From Paenibacillus koleovorans NBRC 103111 (GTDB lineage Bacteria; Bacillota; Bacilli; Paenibacillales; NBRC-103111), in assembly GCF_004000845.1 (NCBI RefSeq), contig NZ_BIMA01000020.1, positions 1-64,000 of the forward strand: 64,000 bases of DNA, given 5' to 3'. This document shows, in pieces, positions 1 through 8,318 of the stretch. Position 1 is the stretch's first letter; each line of letters opens with the position of its first letter. Both the position numbers and the translations under genes were made by a program. The notes below the pieces were generated by a model. The model was not told the origin of the DNA. It saw only the letters and a list, made by a program, of their open reading frames with translations, and did no database searches.

Positions 1-140
1 GAATGTAACCGCCACCGGATGTTGCGCTAATAATCAAGAACTGATTTTGGGGTTGAGCCAAAAAAATCGAACAGGAATGAATCTATTTTCACTCGTATGC
101 GTATAGTATTAGTAGAAAATAGCTAGATAGCTTTTTGCGC

Positions 141-154
141 AGTAAGCGCTTACT
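141..154. promoter_or_regulatory. cre-like 14-bp palindrome
   Basis: AGTAAGCGCTTACT is a perfect palindrome about 40 bp before the deacetylase start. Its inner 12 bases equal the core of the classical LacI/CcpA-family operator (TGTAAGCGCTTACA); only the two outermost bases differ. It may be a catabolite-control site or the operator of another LacI-family protein. No convincing promoter was located around it, so its effect cannot be called. Confidence 0.5.
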
Positions 155-193
155 ATAGTTCAATAGACCTAATAATGAGACAGCGGGTGGGGC

Positions 194-1279
194 ATGAGAA
201 AACAGCAGGTAGTCGGAGTCGTGTTGGCGGTCGCTTTGGCAGCAGCTTTCGTGTTGACGGGGTGTGCCCGTGGAGAGCATCCCGAACCAAGAGGCTCAGC
301 GAGCGAGCAGCCGGGAGGATCGGTCGGATTGCAGCAGACGCCGTTTCCTGCCCAATCGCAACCTTTCCCATCGCAATCTCAATCGCAATCGCCTCCACCA
401 ACTCCTCATGCTCAGGAGAAATCCGCCTCTGTGGATCAAGGAGGGACATCCCGCACGATTCCACTGCTAGGCCATTCGCATGGAACAGACGGGGCAGAGG
501 GCTCATCATCAGGATCGGATGCCGTGGTAATCGTGCCGCAAGCGTCCGTATCGCCTTCTTTGCCCATGCAAGTACCAGCCGCCAGTCCGGCCAAACCAGG
601 TACAACCGTAGAAAAGTCATTTCGCATTCCCGTGCTCTATTATCATAGCATCGGGGTTCAGCCGGACAACAATGCCGTTCTGGACCCGAAGAAGCTTGAA
701 GAGCAAATGGCTTATTTGGCTAAGGAAGGGTATACGACGCTCACATTGCAGCAATTTCTCGATATTTGGTTCGGTCGAATGGAGGCGCCTCCGAAGTCCG
801 TTCTGCTGACATTCGACGACGGTTATGCCGACAACTATACGTATGCGATGCCGATTTTGCAGAAATACAAGTTTCATGCAACGATGTTCATGCTGCCCGG
901 TAAGGTCGGAGACGGCTGGTATGTCGATTGGGAGATGGCGCGGGAGATGTTGAAGGCCGGCTGGGACATCCAGTCTCACGGCATGACGCATCCGTACCTC
1001 AATCAGTTGAAGCCGGAGCAGCAGCAGGAGGAGATCGATGAAGCGGCGCGGTTGATCAAAGAGCATCTCGGGGTAGAGTCGGAAGTATTCTGCTATCCGT
1101 ACGGCGTGTTCAATAAAGAGACCCTTCGACTGCTGATGGAGCGCGGTTATAAGGCTGCCTTTACGATTGAGCAGGGCTTTACCGAGAAAACGCAAAACCC
1201 GCTTCAGATGAAACGGTTGTTCGTCGGCGGAAAAGATAGCTTGGCCACCTTTATTCAGAAGCTGACTAAAGGCGGGTAG
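194..1279 (+). CDS. polysaccharide deacetylase lipoprotein (NodB domain)
   Basis: This is a probable secreted lipoprotein that removes acetyl groups from an extracellular or wall polysaccharide (carbohydrate esterase 4 family). The N-terminus has a short basic stretch, a hydrophobic core and a lipobox LTGC (Cys at about residue 24). A Ser/Gln/Pro-rich linker of roughly 110 residues follows. The catalytic domain starts near residue 145 (PVLYYHSIG) and shows the metal-binding motifs TFDDGY, SHGMTHPYL and YPYG, an arrangement typical of PgaB/IcaB-like enzymes. The start is preceded by GGTGGGG. The gene stands alone, converges with the flavoprotein gene, and has a cre-like palindrome upstream. 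The substrate is unknown. Confidence 0.85.
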   Translation: MRKQQVVGVVLAVALAAAFVLTGCARGEHPEPRGSASEQPGGSVGLQQTPFPAQSQPFPSQSQSQSPPPTPHAQEKSASVDQGGTSRTIPLLGHSHGTDGAEGSSSGSDAVVIVPQASVSPSLPMQVPAASPAKPGTTVEKSFRIPVLYYHSIGVQPDNNAVLDPKKLEEQMAYLAKEGYTTLTLQQFLDIWFGRMEAPPKSVLLTFDDGYADNYTYAMPILQKYKFHATMFMLPGKVGDGWYVDWEMAREMLKAGWDIQSHGMTHPYLNQLKPEQQQEEIDEAARLIKEHLGVESEVFCYPYGVFNKETLRLLMERGYKAAFTIEQGFTEKTQNPLQMKRLFVGGKDSLATFIQKLTKGG

Positions 1280-1283
1280 TTTT

Positions 1284-1329
1284 GACTGACCGGTGGAGTT
1301 TGCGGATGGACCGCGCTCCCCGGTCAGTC
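1284..1329. terminator. stem-loop between convergent genes
   Basis: GACTGACCGG and CCGGTCAGTC form a perfect 10-bp stem around a 26-nt loop that can itself pair. It sits between the two convergent stop codons and overlaps the stop of the minus-strand gene. There is no clear U-run on either side, so it is at best a weak bidirectional terminator. Confidence 0.45.
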
Positions 1330-2277
1330 GTTCGTTACGGCACGTTGCAGCTGTTGCAGCGCCTTGTTCATCCAGATTGCGGCTTGGCTGCCTTCGCCCA
1401 TCGCGATCGTCACTTGCTCCGAATGGACCGCGACATCACCGGCCGCCCATACATGCGGGACATTCGTCATTTTGGAGCGAGGGTCGGTGGAGATATGGCG
1501 GTTTTCCAGCCGTTCGACGCCGAGTCCTTCGCACAGGTCGGAATGGACGCGATTGCCGCCAAAAGCGATAAACCCCCGCTCCGCCTCAATGGTTCGTTGT
1601 TCGTTGCCACCCAGCACGACCCCTTCGAAGCAGCCGTCTTCCGACTCCAGCACGCGCTCTATCGGCGCGGCGATATACGGGATCGCCTGCTCCTCCAGCC
1701 GCCGCAGCAGCTTCGGCTCCACCTCGCTCCGCTCGTGGTTTACGTACACGATGTCGTCGCTCCAGTGCGAGAGCGTAAGCGCCATCGCAGCACCGACCGA
1801 CCCGGCTCCCAGCACGATCGTGCGGCGGCCGCGAATCTCGTACCCGTCGCAATCCGGGCACACATAGACGGACTTGCCGAGGCAAGGCTCCAGCCCGGGC
1901 AGCTCCGGGAACCGGTCCATAATGCCGGTCGCCAACAACAGCACCCGGCCTTCGTAGACGCTTCCGCTCCTGCCGCCGGTCAACCGAAACCCCGGACGGC
2001 CGTCGTACGCATGCCGCTCGGCCTTCACAATCTCGTCGTCGGCGAACCGGACGCCGACCGCCTCCGCCTGCTGCCGGCCGATCCGGCGCAGCTCCATGCC
2101 CGAGATGCCGTCCGGCCAGCCGAGCACATTGTGGTAGCTGCGGCACAACGTCGACCGTCCCCGTCCGGCATCGACGACGAGCACGCTGTGGCCGTAGCGC
2201 CCCAGCTGCAGCGCCGCCTGCAGCCCCGCAATGCCGCCTCCCACGATGAGTCCGTCCGCTTGCCTCTTTGCTTCCAT
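1324..2277 (-). CDS. thioredoxin-reductase-like FAD/NAD(P) oxidoreductase
   Basis: This 317-residue flavoprotein belongs to the low-molecular-weight thioredoxin reductase family. The FAD-binding GGGIAGLQAA motif is at residues 13-22, the NAD(P)-binding VLGAGSVGAAMA motif lies near residue 155, and the second FAD motif VWAAGDVA is near the C-terminus. The redox-active pair appears as CPDCDGYE, a CxxC at the position used by thioredoxin reductase, so dithiol/disulfide exchange is expected. The protein partner cannot be read from the context: there is no thioredoxin or peroxiredoxin gene beside it. It may act on a small thiol or dithiol metabolite instead. Confidence 0.8.
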   Translation of the reverse strand: MEAKRQADGLIVGGGIAGLQAALQLGRYGHSVLVVDAGRGRSTLCRSYHNVLGWPDGISGMELRRIGRQQAEAVGVRFADDEIVKAERHAYDGRPGFRLTGGRSGSVYEGRVLLLATGIMDRFPELPGLEPCLGKSVYVCPDCDGYEIRGRRTIVLGAGSVGAAMALTLSHWSDDIVYVNHERSEVEPKLLRRLEEQAIPYIAAPIERVLESEDGCFEGVVLGGNEQRTIEAERGFIAFGGNRVHSDLCEGLGVERLENRHISTDPRSKMTNVPHVWAAGDVAVHSEQVTIAMGEGSQAAIWMNKALQQLQRAVTND

Positions 2278-2750
2278 AGCCGCCGTTGCCTCCGCATTCC
2301 TTCATTTGCTGCTACATAGCATTGCCCAAACAGCTCTCTGTTAGCAAAATTCGGTTCGGCTGACAAAAACCCCGGGCCGGCAGCGTCCAACACGCCGCCC
2401 GCTCGGGGGCAACCACAACAACTTACTTCTTCTTCAGCTAATCCCAGGTTGTCTGGAACTCTCCCGGGCAGTGGCTCGCAGCAACAAATAGAGCGAACAG
2501 ACCGTTATTAAACCAGTTAACCCTGCGAACGAGCCGATAGGCGGCCTTAGCCGCAATCAGCGCGATGCCGGCGTTGCCGAGCACCGTAACTATCAGCGAA
2601 TTTCGTCCCGGAAACCCCGTTCCAATTATCTATACAAACGGGACCAAACCCACCCAATCGCTCGCACCTTTAGGAGGAATATATTGACCTCGGTTTGCTC
2701 ACAATGACCATAGCGGAAGCACGTATGTCGATAAAGGAGGAACCCTTACT
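2278..2750. other. intergenic region with possible leader ORFs
   Basis: No established gene is seen. A strong ribosome binding site (AGGAGG near 2672) precedes a seven-codon TTG-initiated frame. A second short frame, ATG at about 2704, encodes 16 residues and ends in an ATGA overlap with the following regulator gene. These could be leader peptides but may be chance. On the minus strand an open stretch around 2430-2630 encodes hydrophobic residues but lacks a convincing start. Confidence 0.3.
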
Positions 2751-4388
2751 ATGAAAGCACTGATTGTCGACAACGAGAAACATGTAAGGGACGCCGTCCG
2801 ACTGCTCGCGAATTGGCAAAGCCTCGGCATCGATACGGTGCTGGAGGCGGAGGACGGCGTGGAGGCGAAAGCGATTATCGAAGCCGAACGCCCACAGATC
2901 GTCATCACCGACATGATGATGCCGATTAGCAGCGGCCTCGATTTACTGGAATGGATCCAGCTGCATGAAATGCCTTGCAAGACGATCATTCTAAGCGGCC
3001 ACAACGATTTCGAGTTCGTTCGGCACACGATCAAACACGGCGGCCTCGATTATTTGTTGAAGCCGATCGACCCCTTCCAGCTGGAGCATGCGTTACGCAA
3101 GGCGGCGGAGAGCTGGCGCCAGGAGGATCGCGCGCGCGCGGACGACCGACTCCGCACGATGGAGATGAATCAGATCAAGCCGGTGTATCGGGACAAGCTA
3201 TTGTCCACGCTACTGAACAATGCGGCGGAATATTCGGCGCTGCGGGATCAGCTTGTCCAGCATTTCCCCGGGCTCAAGGAAGCGGTCGACAGCCGCATCA
3301 TGGTGCTGAGCCTGGACACGATGGAGCAGGCGGCGCGCGAGAAATTCGCTTATCGGCTAGACCTATTGTTCTTCACATTGATCAATATTAGCAACGAATT
3401 TCTGGACCGGCGCCGCTGCGGAACGGCGTTCCGCTATTGGAACAGCGAATCCGAGGTCATCCTGCTGCTGTGGGGCTATCTCGCGGAGGCCGAGGCGGTG
3501 GCGGCGGAGATTAGCCGGGGCATTACGCGGGCGCTGCGAACCCGGTTCGATTTCGGCCTCGGCCTCGTGAAGTCTTTCCCTTCCGGCTTGCAGGACTCTT
3601 ACAAGGAAGCGCGTACGGCCTTGCGCAACCGCAACTTGCTGGAGATGGGCAGCCGCATTACGGTGTACCGCGAGAACGATCGGCCGAACGCCGAGGCGCT
3701 CCATCTGACCGATTTCGAGGAGCATATCCGGATCGCCATCCGCAGCGGCAGAGACGATCAGATCGAAGAGGCCGTCGGCGAATGGATCGAAGCGGTTCGG
3801 GGACTGGGTCGGATTACAGTCGCGCAGCTGGAGCTGTGGGGTCATGAGTATAATGTGATCAAAGCCCGCTGGGTGCAGGATTTTTTCAAGGACGAGAAGG
3901 TGGAGCTACGTCTCCCGTCCGAGGGGGCGCCTTACATCGTGCCGATGGACGAGCAGGGCCGCATCTCGATCACGCTGTGGCAGCAGGAGCTGACCGAGAG
4001 CATGAAACGTCTCGCGAGCCGGGTCCGGCAACGGCAGCAGCAGGAGGGCAACGTTATTTTCGACATCGCCCGCTACCTGGAGCAGCATTACGCCCGAGAG
4101 CTGACGCTGCAGCAGCTGGCGGATCAATTTTTTTTGAGCCGCGAGTACATTTCTCGCAAATTCAAGCAGCAGCTCGGAGAGAATATGGTGGATTTTCTGA
4201 GTCGCATTCGGGTGGACAAGTCCAAGCTGCTGCTGCTCAATCCTCTGCTCAAGATCGCTGATGTGGCGCAGTCCGTCGGGTATCAGGACGAGAAATATTT
4301 CAGCAAGGTGTTCAAAAAACTCGAGGGCGTGTCGCCGAACGAATATCGAAAAACGATGAAATTAGTAGAATCTCTCGACACGAATTGA
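2751..4388 (+). CDS. YesN-type response regulator, AraC output domain
   Basis: This two-component response regulator has 545 residues. An N-terminal receiver (about 1-120) has the phosphoacceptor Asp in VITDMMMP and the conserved Lys in LLKPIDPF. A middle region of about 280 residues is typical of YesN proteins. A C-terminal AraC helix-turn-helix pair lies at about 445-540 (ELTLQQLADQFFLSREYISR and IADVAQSVGYQDEKYFSKVF). Such proteins usually respond to a YesM-type histidine kinase and control sugar uptake or glycan-use genes. No kinase is adjacent. The two genes downstream on the same strand are candidate targets or operon partners. The start has AAAGGAGGAACCC upstream. Confidence 0.88.
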   Translation: MKALIVDNEKHVRDAVRLLANWQSLGIDTVLEAEDGVEAKAIIEAERPQIVITDMMMPISSGLDLLEWIQLHEMPCKTIILSGHNDFEFVRHTIKHGGLDYLLKPIDPFQLEHALRKAAESWRQEDRARADDRLRTMEMNQIKPVYRDKLLSTLLNNAAEYSALRDQLVQHFPGLKEAVDSRIMVLSLDTMEQAAREKFAYRLDLLFFTLINISNEFLDRRRCGTAFRYWNSESEVILLLWGYLAEAEAVAAEISRGITRALRTRFDFGLGLVKSFPSGLQDSYKEARTALRNRNLLEMGSRITVYRENDRPNAEALHLTDFEEHIRIAIRSGRDDQIEEAVGEWIEAVRGLGRITVAQLELWGHEYNVIKARWVQDFFKDEKVELRLPSEGAPYIVPMDEQGRISITLWQQELTESMKRLASRVRQRQQQEGNVIFDIARYLEQHYARELTLQQLADQFFLSREYISRKFKQQLGENMVDFLSRIRVDKSKLLLLNPLLKIADVAQSVGYQDEKYFSKVFKKLEGVSPNEYRKTMKLVESLDTN

Positions 4389-4430
4389 TAAAATGATAGT
4401 ATCTTTGCAGGAAAAAGGTGGTGAAACTGC

Positions 4431-4886
4431 ATGAATTCGCAACTGGATACCGTCGCCGCTCCCGCCCCCGCACTCGCTCCGTCGCGATCCGGCAAGTCCA
4501 CTACGACCGCTGTGAAATCGCGCAAGAAATCGTACATATTATTTTTCCTCACATGGCTTCTCTTGATCGCTACGGGCGTGCTCGGCGCGTTCTGGTATAC
4601 GCAGCAGCTTAAGACGCAGCTGGCGGCGGATCTGTCGCTGCAGACGCAGCAGCAGCTTCAGGAGCTCCAGGCCGACTACCAGAAGCAGCTCGACGCGCTC
4701 AAGGCCGGCATGACCTCGGACATGTCCAAGCTGCAGGCGAAGGTCGACTCGTTCAATGAGCTGCTCGCCTTCTCCAAGGACAGCGCGAACAACAAGACCG
4801 ACAACAGCAATCAGCTCTACACGCAGCTGCAGGAAGTGCGGAAGCAGCTGGACGAGCTTAAGAAAAACCTGGACGTGCTGCGATGA
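4431..4886 (+). CDS. single-pass membrane protein with coiled coil
   Basis: The family is not recognised. The protein has 151 residues: an Ala/Pro-rich, basic N-terminus (about 1-33), one transmembrane segment (about 35-56, ILFFLTWLLLIATGVLGAFW) and a Gln/Leu/Lys-rich region with heptad character (about 60-150) that should form an extracellular coiled coil. The stop overlaps the start of the next gene (ATGA), and both follow the YesN regulator by 42 bp, so co-transcription and coupled translation are likely. It may anchor or scaffold the glycosidase encoded next. The RBS is AAAGGTGGTG. Confidence 0.75.
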   Translation: MNSQLDTVAAPAPALAPSRSGKSTTTAVKSRKKSYILFFLTWLLLIATGVLGAFWYTQQLKTQLAADLSLQTQQQLQELQADYQKQLDALKAGMTSDMSKLQAKVDSFNELLAFSKDSANNKTDNSNQLYTQLQEVRKQLDELKKNLDVLR

Positions 4887-5959
4887 GAATGACCGTCCAG
4901 GAAATGAACCGGTTCTTCATGCTGCTGTGCGCCCCGTTCCTCGGCATTATGATCTGGCTCGTCTCGACCCAGTGGAACGACGTGGTGCTGAGCAAGCCGC
5001 CCGCCGACCCGCTCGAGCTGTTCACAGTCGGGGAGCAAGCGGCCACTGTACATAGCGGGCTCGACAAGGCGAAGCAGGACGCCGTCTCGATCGGCAGCAC
5101 GATTGAGAAGGTGTACAAGCAGTACGAGGCGAGCACGAAGGAAATGAGCCTCATGCTCCAGCTGGCGGTGGCACAGGCGACGCGGCCGGAGCAAATTTTC
5201 GACAATCGGCTGGCCGCCCAATTCGGCAAACCGACGCGCGTCATCACATCGGGCAACATCGATTTCAAGCTGTACCAGTTCACGGACCCGAACTATCGCG
5301 GCTATGCGCTCAAGGTGCAGCTGAAGACCGACAACGCGATGAAGATGGTGCTGGGCAAGGACAAGGTCGGCGGCAGCGAGACGACGCTCGACGCTGTCAA
5401 GCGCTACGGCGCGATCGCGGGCATCAATGCCGGCGGCTTCGCGGACGACGGCAAGAGCGGCTTGCGCTATCCGCTCAGCACGACGATGCTGAACGGCAAG
5501 TACGTGTACGGCTTCGAGCCGACGTTCGAGAACTTGGCATTCGTCGGCATGAGCACCGACCGCAAGCTGATCGGCGGCCGTTTCTCCTCGCAGGGCGAGC
5601 TCGACCGGCTGAAGCCGGCGTTCGGCGCTACGTTCGTGCCGGTGCTGCTCGCAGGCGGGGTCAAGCAGGCGATTCCGCCGCAGTGGGCCAATTCGCCGAA
5701 GCGCGCCCCGCGCACGGTGATCGGCAGCTTCGGCAACGATCAGCTGATCGCGATCGTCGCCGAAGGCTTCGACGAGCGCGGCACGTCCGGCGCTACGCTG
5801 GCCGAGCTGCAGGATCGGCTCGCGGCTCTTCGCATCCGCGACGCCTACAACCTCGACGGCGGCGGCTCGACCTCGCTCGTCGTCGAGGGCAAGGTCGTCA
5901 ACCACCCGTCCGACGGCCGGCTGCGGGCTTTGCCGACGCACTTCCTGTTTTTCAAGTGA
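4883..5959 (+). CDS. membrane-anchored phosphodiester glycosidase (NAGPA-like)
   Basis: A 358-residue protein with an N-terminal membrane anchor or uncleaved signal (about 10-28), a helical stretch to about 110 and a C-terminal phosphodiester glycosidase domain related to the lysosomal enzyme that removes GlcNAc from phosphodiesters. Family marks are GINAGGF, RAPRTVIGSFGNDQ, AYNLDGGGSTSLVV and the end motif ALPTHFLFF. In bacteria this family acts outside the cell on envelope or exopolysaccharide phosphodiesters; the exact substrate is unknown. The start overlaps the stop of the coiled-coil protein, so the two are probably made together and may form a complex at the membrane. Confidence 0.82.
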   Translation: MRMTVQEMNRFFMLLCAPFLGIMIWLVSTQWNDVVLSKPPADPLELFTVGEQAATVHSGLDKAKQDAVSIGSTIEKVYKQYEASTKEMSLMLQLAVAQATRPEQIFDNRLAAQFGKPTRVITSGNIDFKLYQFTDPNYRGYALKVQLKTDNAMKMVLGKDKVGGSETTLDAVKRYGAIAGINAGGFADDGKSGLRYPLSTTMLNGKYVYGFEPTFENLAFVGMSTDRKLIGGRFSSQGELDRLKPAFGATFVPVLLAGGVKQAIPPQWANSPKRAPRTVIGSFGNDQLIAIVAEGFDERGTSGATLAELQDRLAALRIRDAYNLDGGGSTSLVVEGKVVNHPSDGRLRALPTHFLFFK

Positions 5960-6102
5960 GCCGCCTGGCTGCAGCTTGGCGAGCGCGCACGTCACGGACC
6001 GCTGCAGAATGTTCACAATTGCAACGTTTTCTTTTGAAACGCGGTTGGGTATAATAAGGGTAATCTAAGCAAGCTGCGGAATGCGGAAAGAGGTGCTGAA
6101 CC

Positions 6103-6213
6103 ATGGAAATTTGGTCGTCTGCAACGTTCTGGCTCGTAATGGTGACTTTCGTGATGTTCTTGGTTGCCATGATGACATCCTCTTATAACGAGGACCGTAC
6201 GAAAGGGCTGTAA
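6103..6213 (+). CDS. 36-residue single-pass membrane protein
   Basis: This small frame, MEIWSSATFWLV to DRTKGL, has a good ribosome binding site (AGAGGTG, 7 nt before the ATG). It contains one predicted transmembrane helix (about residues 7-25) and a short charged tail. It is framed by its own signals: TATAAT at 6050-6055 upstream and a strong intrinsic terminator at 6235-6267 downstream, so it looks like a complete monocistronic gene. The family is not recognised. Small membrane proteins of this kind often modulate a larger membrane partner, but nothing here names one. Confidence 0.6.
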   Translation: MEIWSSATFWLVMVTFVMFLVAMMTSSYNEDRTKGL

Positions 6214-6234
6214 CAGCAGCCGTATGTAAGACAA

Positions 6235-6267
6235 GCCGTCTGAGCGAGATCGCTCGGGCGGTTTTTT
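6235..6267 (+). terminator. intrinsic terminator
   Basis: GCCGTCTGAGCGA and TCGCTCGGGCGG pair around a GA turn and are followed directly by TTTTTT. It lies 21 bp after the stop of the 36-residue membrane protein. Confidence 0.85.
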
Positions 6268-6282
6268 ATTTTGGCGGGGGAC

Positions 6283-6332
6283 AAAAAAAAAAGACCTCAC
6301 GCCACCATCTGACAGGATGGACGAGAAGTCTT
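6283..6332 (-). terminator. strong intrinsic terminator
   Basis: A 17-bp stem with one mismatch and a two-base bulge closes a six-base loop and is followed on the minus strand by ten T residues (plus-strand A run 6283-6292). It ends the abrB transcript or the candidate RNA. Confidence 0.9.
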
Positions 6333-6472
6333 GAGACGTCTTCGTTATGTAGGAAACCTATTAGGTTTTAGCCATACCAAGTTGCGCGAACCGCCGAGCA
6401 GTGTGGGTTAGTTCTTCTCCTGGTGGAGTAAGGCATTGATGTCGTCGACTGGTGCGATGCAACGAATAGACG
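6283..6472 (-). ncRNA. candidate structured RNA or long abrB 3' UTR
   Basis: No coding frame is evident between the abrB stop and position 6283. Read on the minus strand, the 190 nt contain a short hairpin (AAACCT/AGGTTT), an AAGACGTCT palindrome and then a long terminator. The terminator stem AAGACTTCTCGTCCATC pairs with GATGGTGGCGTGAGGTCTT around CTGTCA, followed by ten U residues. That is far more structure than a simple 3' end needs. It may be an independent small RNA or a stable RNA processed from the abrB message. It does not match 6S, SRP or tmRNA features known to me, and no internal promoter was found. Confidence 0.4.
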
Positions 6473-6721
6473 CTAGGCGCGAATTTGCGACAGCTCTTCC
6501 AGACAACCGGAACAGATGTGCTTTTCGCGATATTCGGTAACGGCACTCATCTCACTGCAAAATACGCATTTCGGACGAAAGCGCTCCAGCAAGATTTGAT
6601 CCCCTGCTACCAAAATTTCTACAGGATCGCCTTCATTCATCTTATAACGTTTCCGCAAAGACTTCGGAAGTACGATTCGCCCCAGTTGATCGACTTTTCG
6701 GACAACGCCAGCTGGCCTCAT
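6473..6721 (-). CDS. AbrB/SpoVT-type transition-state regulator
   Basis: This DNA-binding regulator has 82 residues with an N-terminal swapped-hairpin AbrB domain (RPAGVVRKVDQLGRIVLPKS, residues 2-21). The C-terminal part has paired cysteines, CVFC and about 17 residues later CSGC, which could bind a metal; Bacillus subtilis AbrB lacks this arrangement. The start at 6721 is favoured over an upstream ATG because GGAGGAGGG lies at the right distance and the conserved domain begins immediately. Such proteins repress stationary-phase genes during growth. The gene is followed by a long structured 3' region. Confidence 0.85.
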   Translation of the reverse strand: MRPAGVVRKVDQLGRIVLPKSLRKRYKMNEGDPVEILVAGDQILLERFRPKCVFCSEMSAVTEYREKHICSGCLEELSQIRA

Positions 6722-6864
6722 CTCAATTCCCTCCTCCAACGCAAAGGTGACCAACAATTAAGCAAAAAATAGCTCACCTATATCGTTTCGCCACGGGAGC
6801 GGAAAATCCTGCTAAAGTCCCACATATTCGTAAACTATTTCACAGCCGCGAGGTTAACAGAACG

Positions 6865-7329
6865 TCAAGAAAGCCCGGGAAAGCCCGTCTGGCGCAGAGC
6901 TTCGAATAAAACGATTGCGGCAGAATTCGACAAATTCAGCGAACGGACAGCGTCCGTCATCGGCATTCGGATGCAGCTCTCGCGGTTGGCGGCGATCAAT
7001 TCGGGCGGCAGCCCCTTCGTCTCTTTGCCGAAAACAAGCATGTCCCCGTCCTTGTATTCGAACTGCGTGTAGTAGCGCTCCGCCTTGGTCGTCGCGAAGA
7101 AAAACCGGCTACTCGTATATTTCTCCTGAAGCTCCCGGAACGAATCATAATAAAACACTTGCACCGCGTGCCAATAGTCGAGACCCGCCCGTTTGAGCGT
7201 CCGGTCGTCGGTATTGAAGCCCAGCGGCCGCACCAAGTGCAGGCATGTTCCCGTAGCGGCGCATGTTCGCGCTATATTCCCCGTGTTGGCCGGTATCTCC
7301 GGTTCCACCAGTACGATATGAAAAGCCAC
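6865..7329 (-). CDS. trmL: tRNA (cytidine/uridine-34 2'-O)-methyltransferase
   Basis: A 154-residue SPOUT-class methyltransferase of the YibK/TrmL group, which 2'-O-methylates the wobble nucleotide of leucine tRNAs. Recognisable blocks are IVLVEPEIPANTGNIARTCA at the N-terminus, the cofactor-binding LVFGKETKGLP, and RSLNLSNSAAIVLFEALRQ, which forms the trefoil knot. Length and order match the family. The start is GTG (7327-7329) behind GAGGTGAAGGAG, and TATAAT lies upstream on the minus strand (7350-7355). The gene stands alone. Confidence 0.92.
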   Translation of the reverse strand: MAFHIVLVEPEIPANTGNIARTCAATGTCLHLVRPLGFNTDDRTLKRAGLDYWHAVQVFYYDSFRELQEKYTSSRFFFATTKAERYYTQFEYKDGDMLVFGKETKGLPPELIAANRESCIRMPMTDAVRSLNLSNSAAIVLFEALRQTGFPGLS

Positions 7330-7556
7330 TCTCCTTCACCTCGCTCTACATTATACACGATTCGCCTTCTCCGCTCTAATTTTAACACCGCGTTTACGAA
7401 CGCTTCATATTGGGATGACGCTGCTCTGTCATAATAGGGCAATACGCTCGAGAAATTGGTCTTGCCGCTGCTGTTGCCTTCGCTGCTGCTGCGTTTGCCG
7501 CCGAACCGCTCTCGATTCCGCGTACCGCCATCCTACTGAAGAAGGAGCCGAGGTTG

Positions 7557-8273
7557 ATGAACAAAAAAATACTTGTCGTGGATGACGAGCCTTCCATTTC
7601 GATGCTGATCGAATTTAACTTGAAGCTGGCCGGCTATGAGGTACAATGCGTGTACGACGGAGAGGCTGTGTTCGACGTGCTGCCGCGCTTTCGCCCCGAC
7701 TTGATCGTATTGGACTTGATGCTGCCCAAGCTGGATGGCATTCAGGTGTGCCGCCGGCTGAGAAGCCAGGACAACATGGTGCCGATCATCATGCTGACCG
7801 CATTGCAAGATTTGTCGGATAAAATCCAAGGGCTAGACAACGGAGCCGACGATTACATGACGAAGCCGTTCAGCCCGCAGGAGCTGCTGTCTCGCATTCA
7901 AGCGATTTTGCGCCGACTGGGCGCGCTGCCTTCCGCTTCGCCTGGCGAAGTCGTGCGAATCGGCGCAATCGAGATTCGTCCGGATCAGCGGGAAGTGTCG
8001 CTGCACGGCGAGACGATCGAGCTGACGCCGAAGGAGTTCGAGCTGCTCTCGTTCCTCTGCAAGCATAGAGGCAAAGTGCTGAGCCGCCAGCAGCTGCTGC
8101 ACGGCGTCTGGGACTATCATTTCCTGGGCGACACGCGCATCGTCGACGTCCACATCAGCCATCTGCGCGACAAGATCGAGAAGAACGCTCGCGAGCCCGA
8201 ATATATTCGCACAATCCGCAATGTCGGCTATAAGCTGCTGGAGCCGAGCACGATGCAATCGTCACTTGCCTAA
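7557..8273 (+). CDS. OmpR/PhoB-type response regulator (orphan)
   Basis: This response regulator of about 238 residues has a receiver domain (1-118; acidic pair VVDDEP, phosphoacceptor in LIVLDLMLPK, Lys in MTKPFSP) and a winged-helix output domain (about 135-230; LTPKEFELLSFL, VDVHISHLRDKI, IRTIRNVGYKL). It resembles PhoP/WalR-class regulators. ATG at 7557 is the likely start; a TTG just upstream is also open, with GAAGGAG before both. No histidine kinase is adjacent, so the partner must be elsewhere. A strong terminator follows, making it a single-gene unit. Confidence 0.88.
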   Translation: MNKKILVVDDEPSISMLIEFNLKLAGYEVQCVYDGEAVFDVLPRFRPDLIVLDLMLPKLDGIQVCRRLRSQDNMVPIIMLTALQDLSDKIQGLDNGADDYMTKPFSPQELLSRIQAILRRLGALPSASPGEVVRIGAIEIRPDQREVSLHGETIELTPKEFELLSFLCKHRGKVLSRQQLLHGVWDYHFLGDTRIVDVHISHLRDKIEKNAREPEYIRTIRNVGYKLLEPSTMQSSLA

Positions 8274-8318
8274 TTTTAGCATAGTAATTTGTGGAAATTA
8301 GGACCTGCTGCTAAAACC

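Noticed and set aside
1282-2319. 345-residue open frame on the plus strand
   Set aside because: It lies wholly opposite the flavoprotein gene, is rich in Arg/His/Pro as antisense frames of GC-rich genes are, and has no ribosome binding site or motif.
4817-6016. 399-residue open frame on the minus strand
   Set aside because: Antisense shadow of the phosphodiester glycosidase gene, with Arg-rich composition and no domain.
7440-7553. Possible short signal-peptide-like frame before the orphan response regulator
   Set aside because: The Leu/Ala/Pro-rich reading comes from a CTG/GCC-rich stretch with no start codon and ribosome binding site pair.
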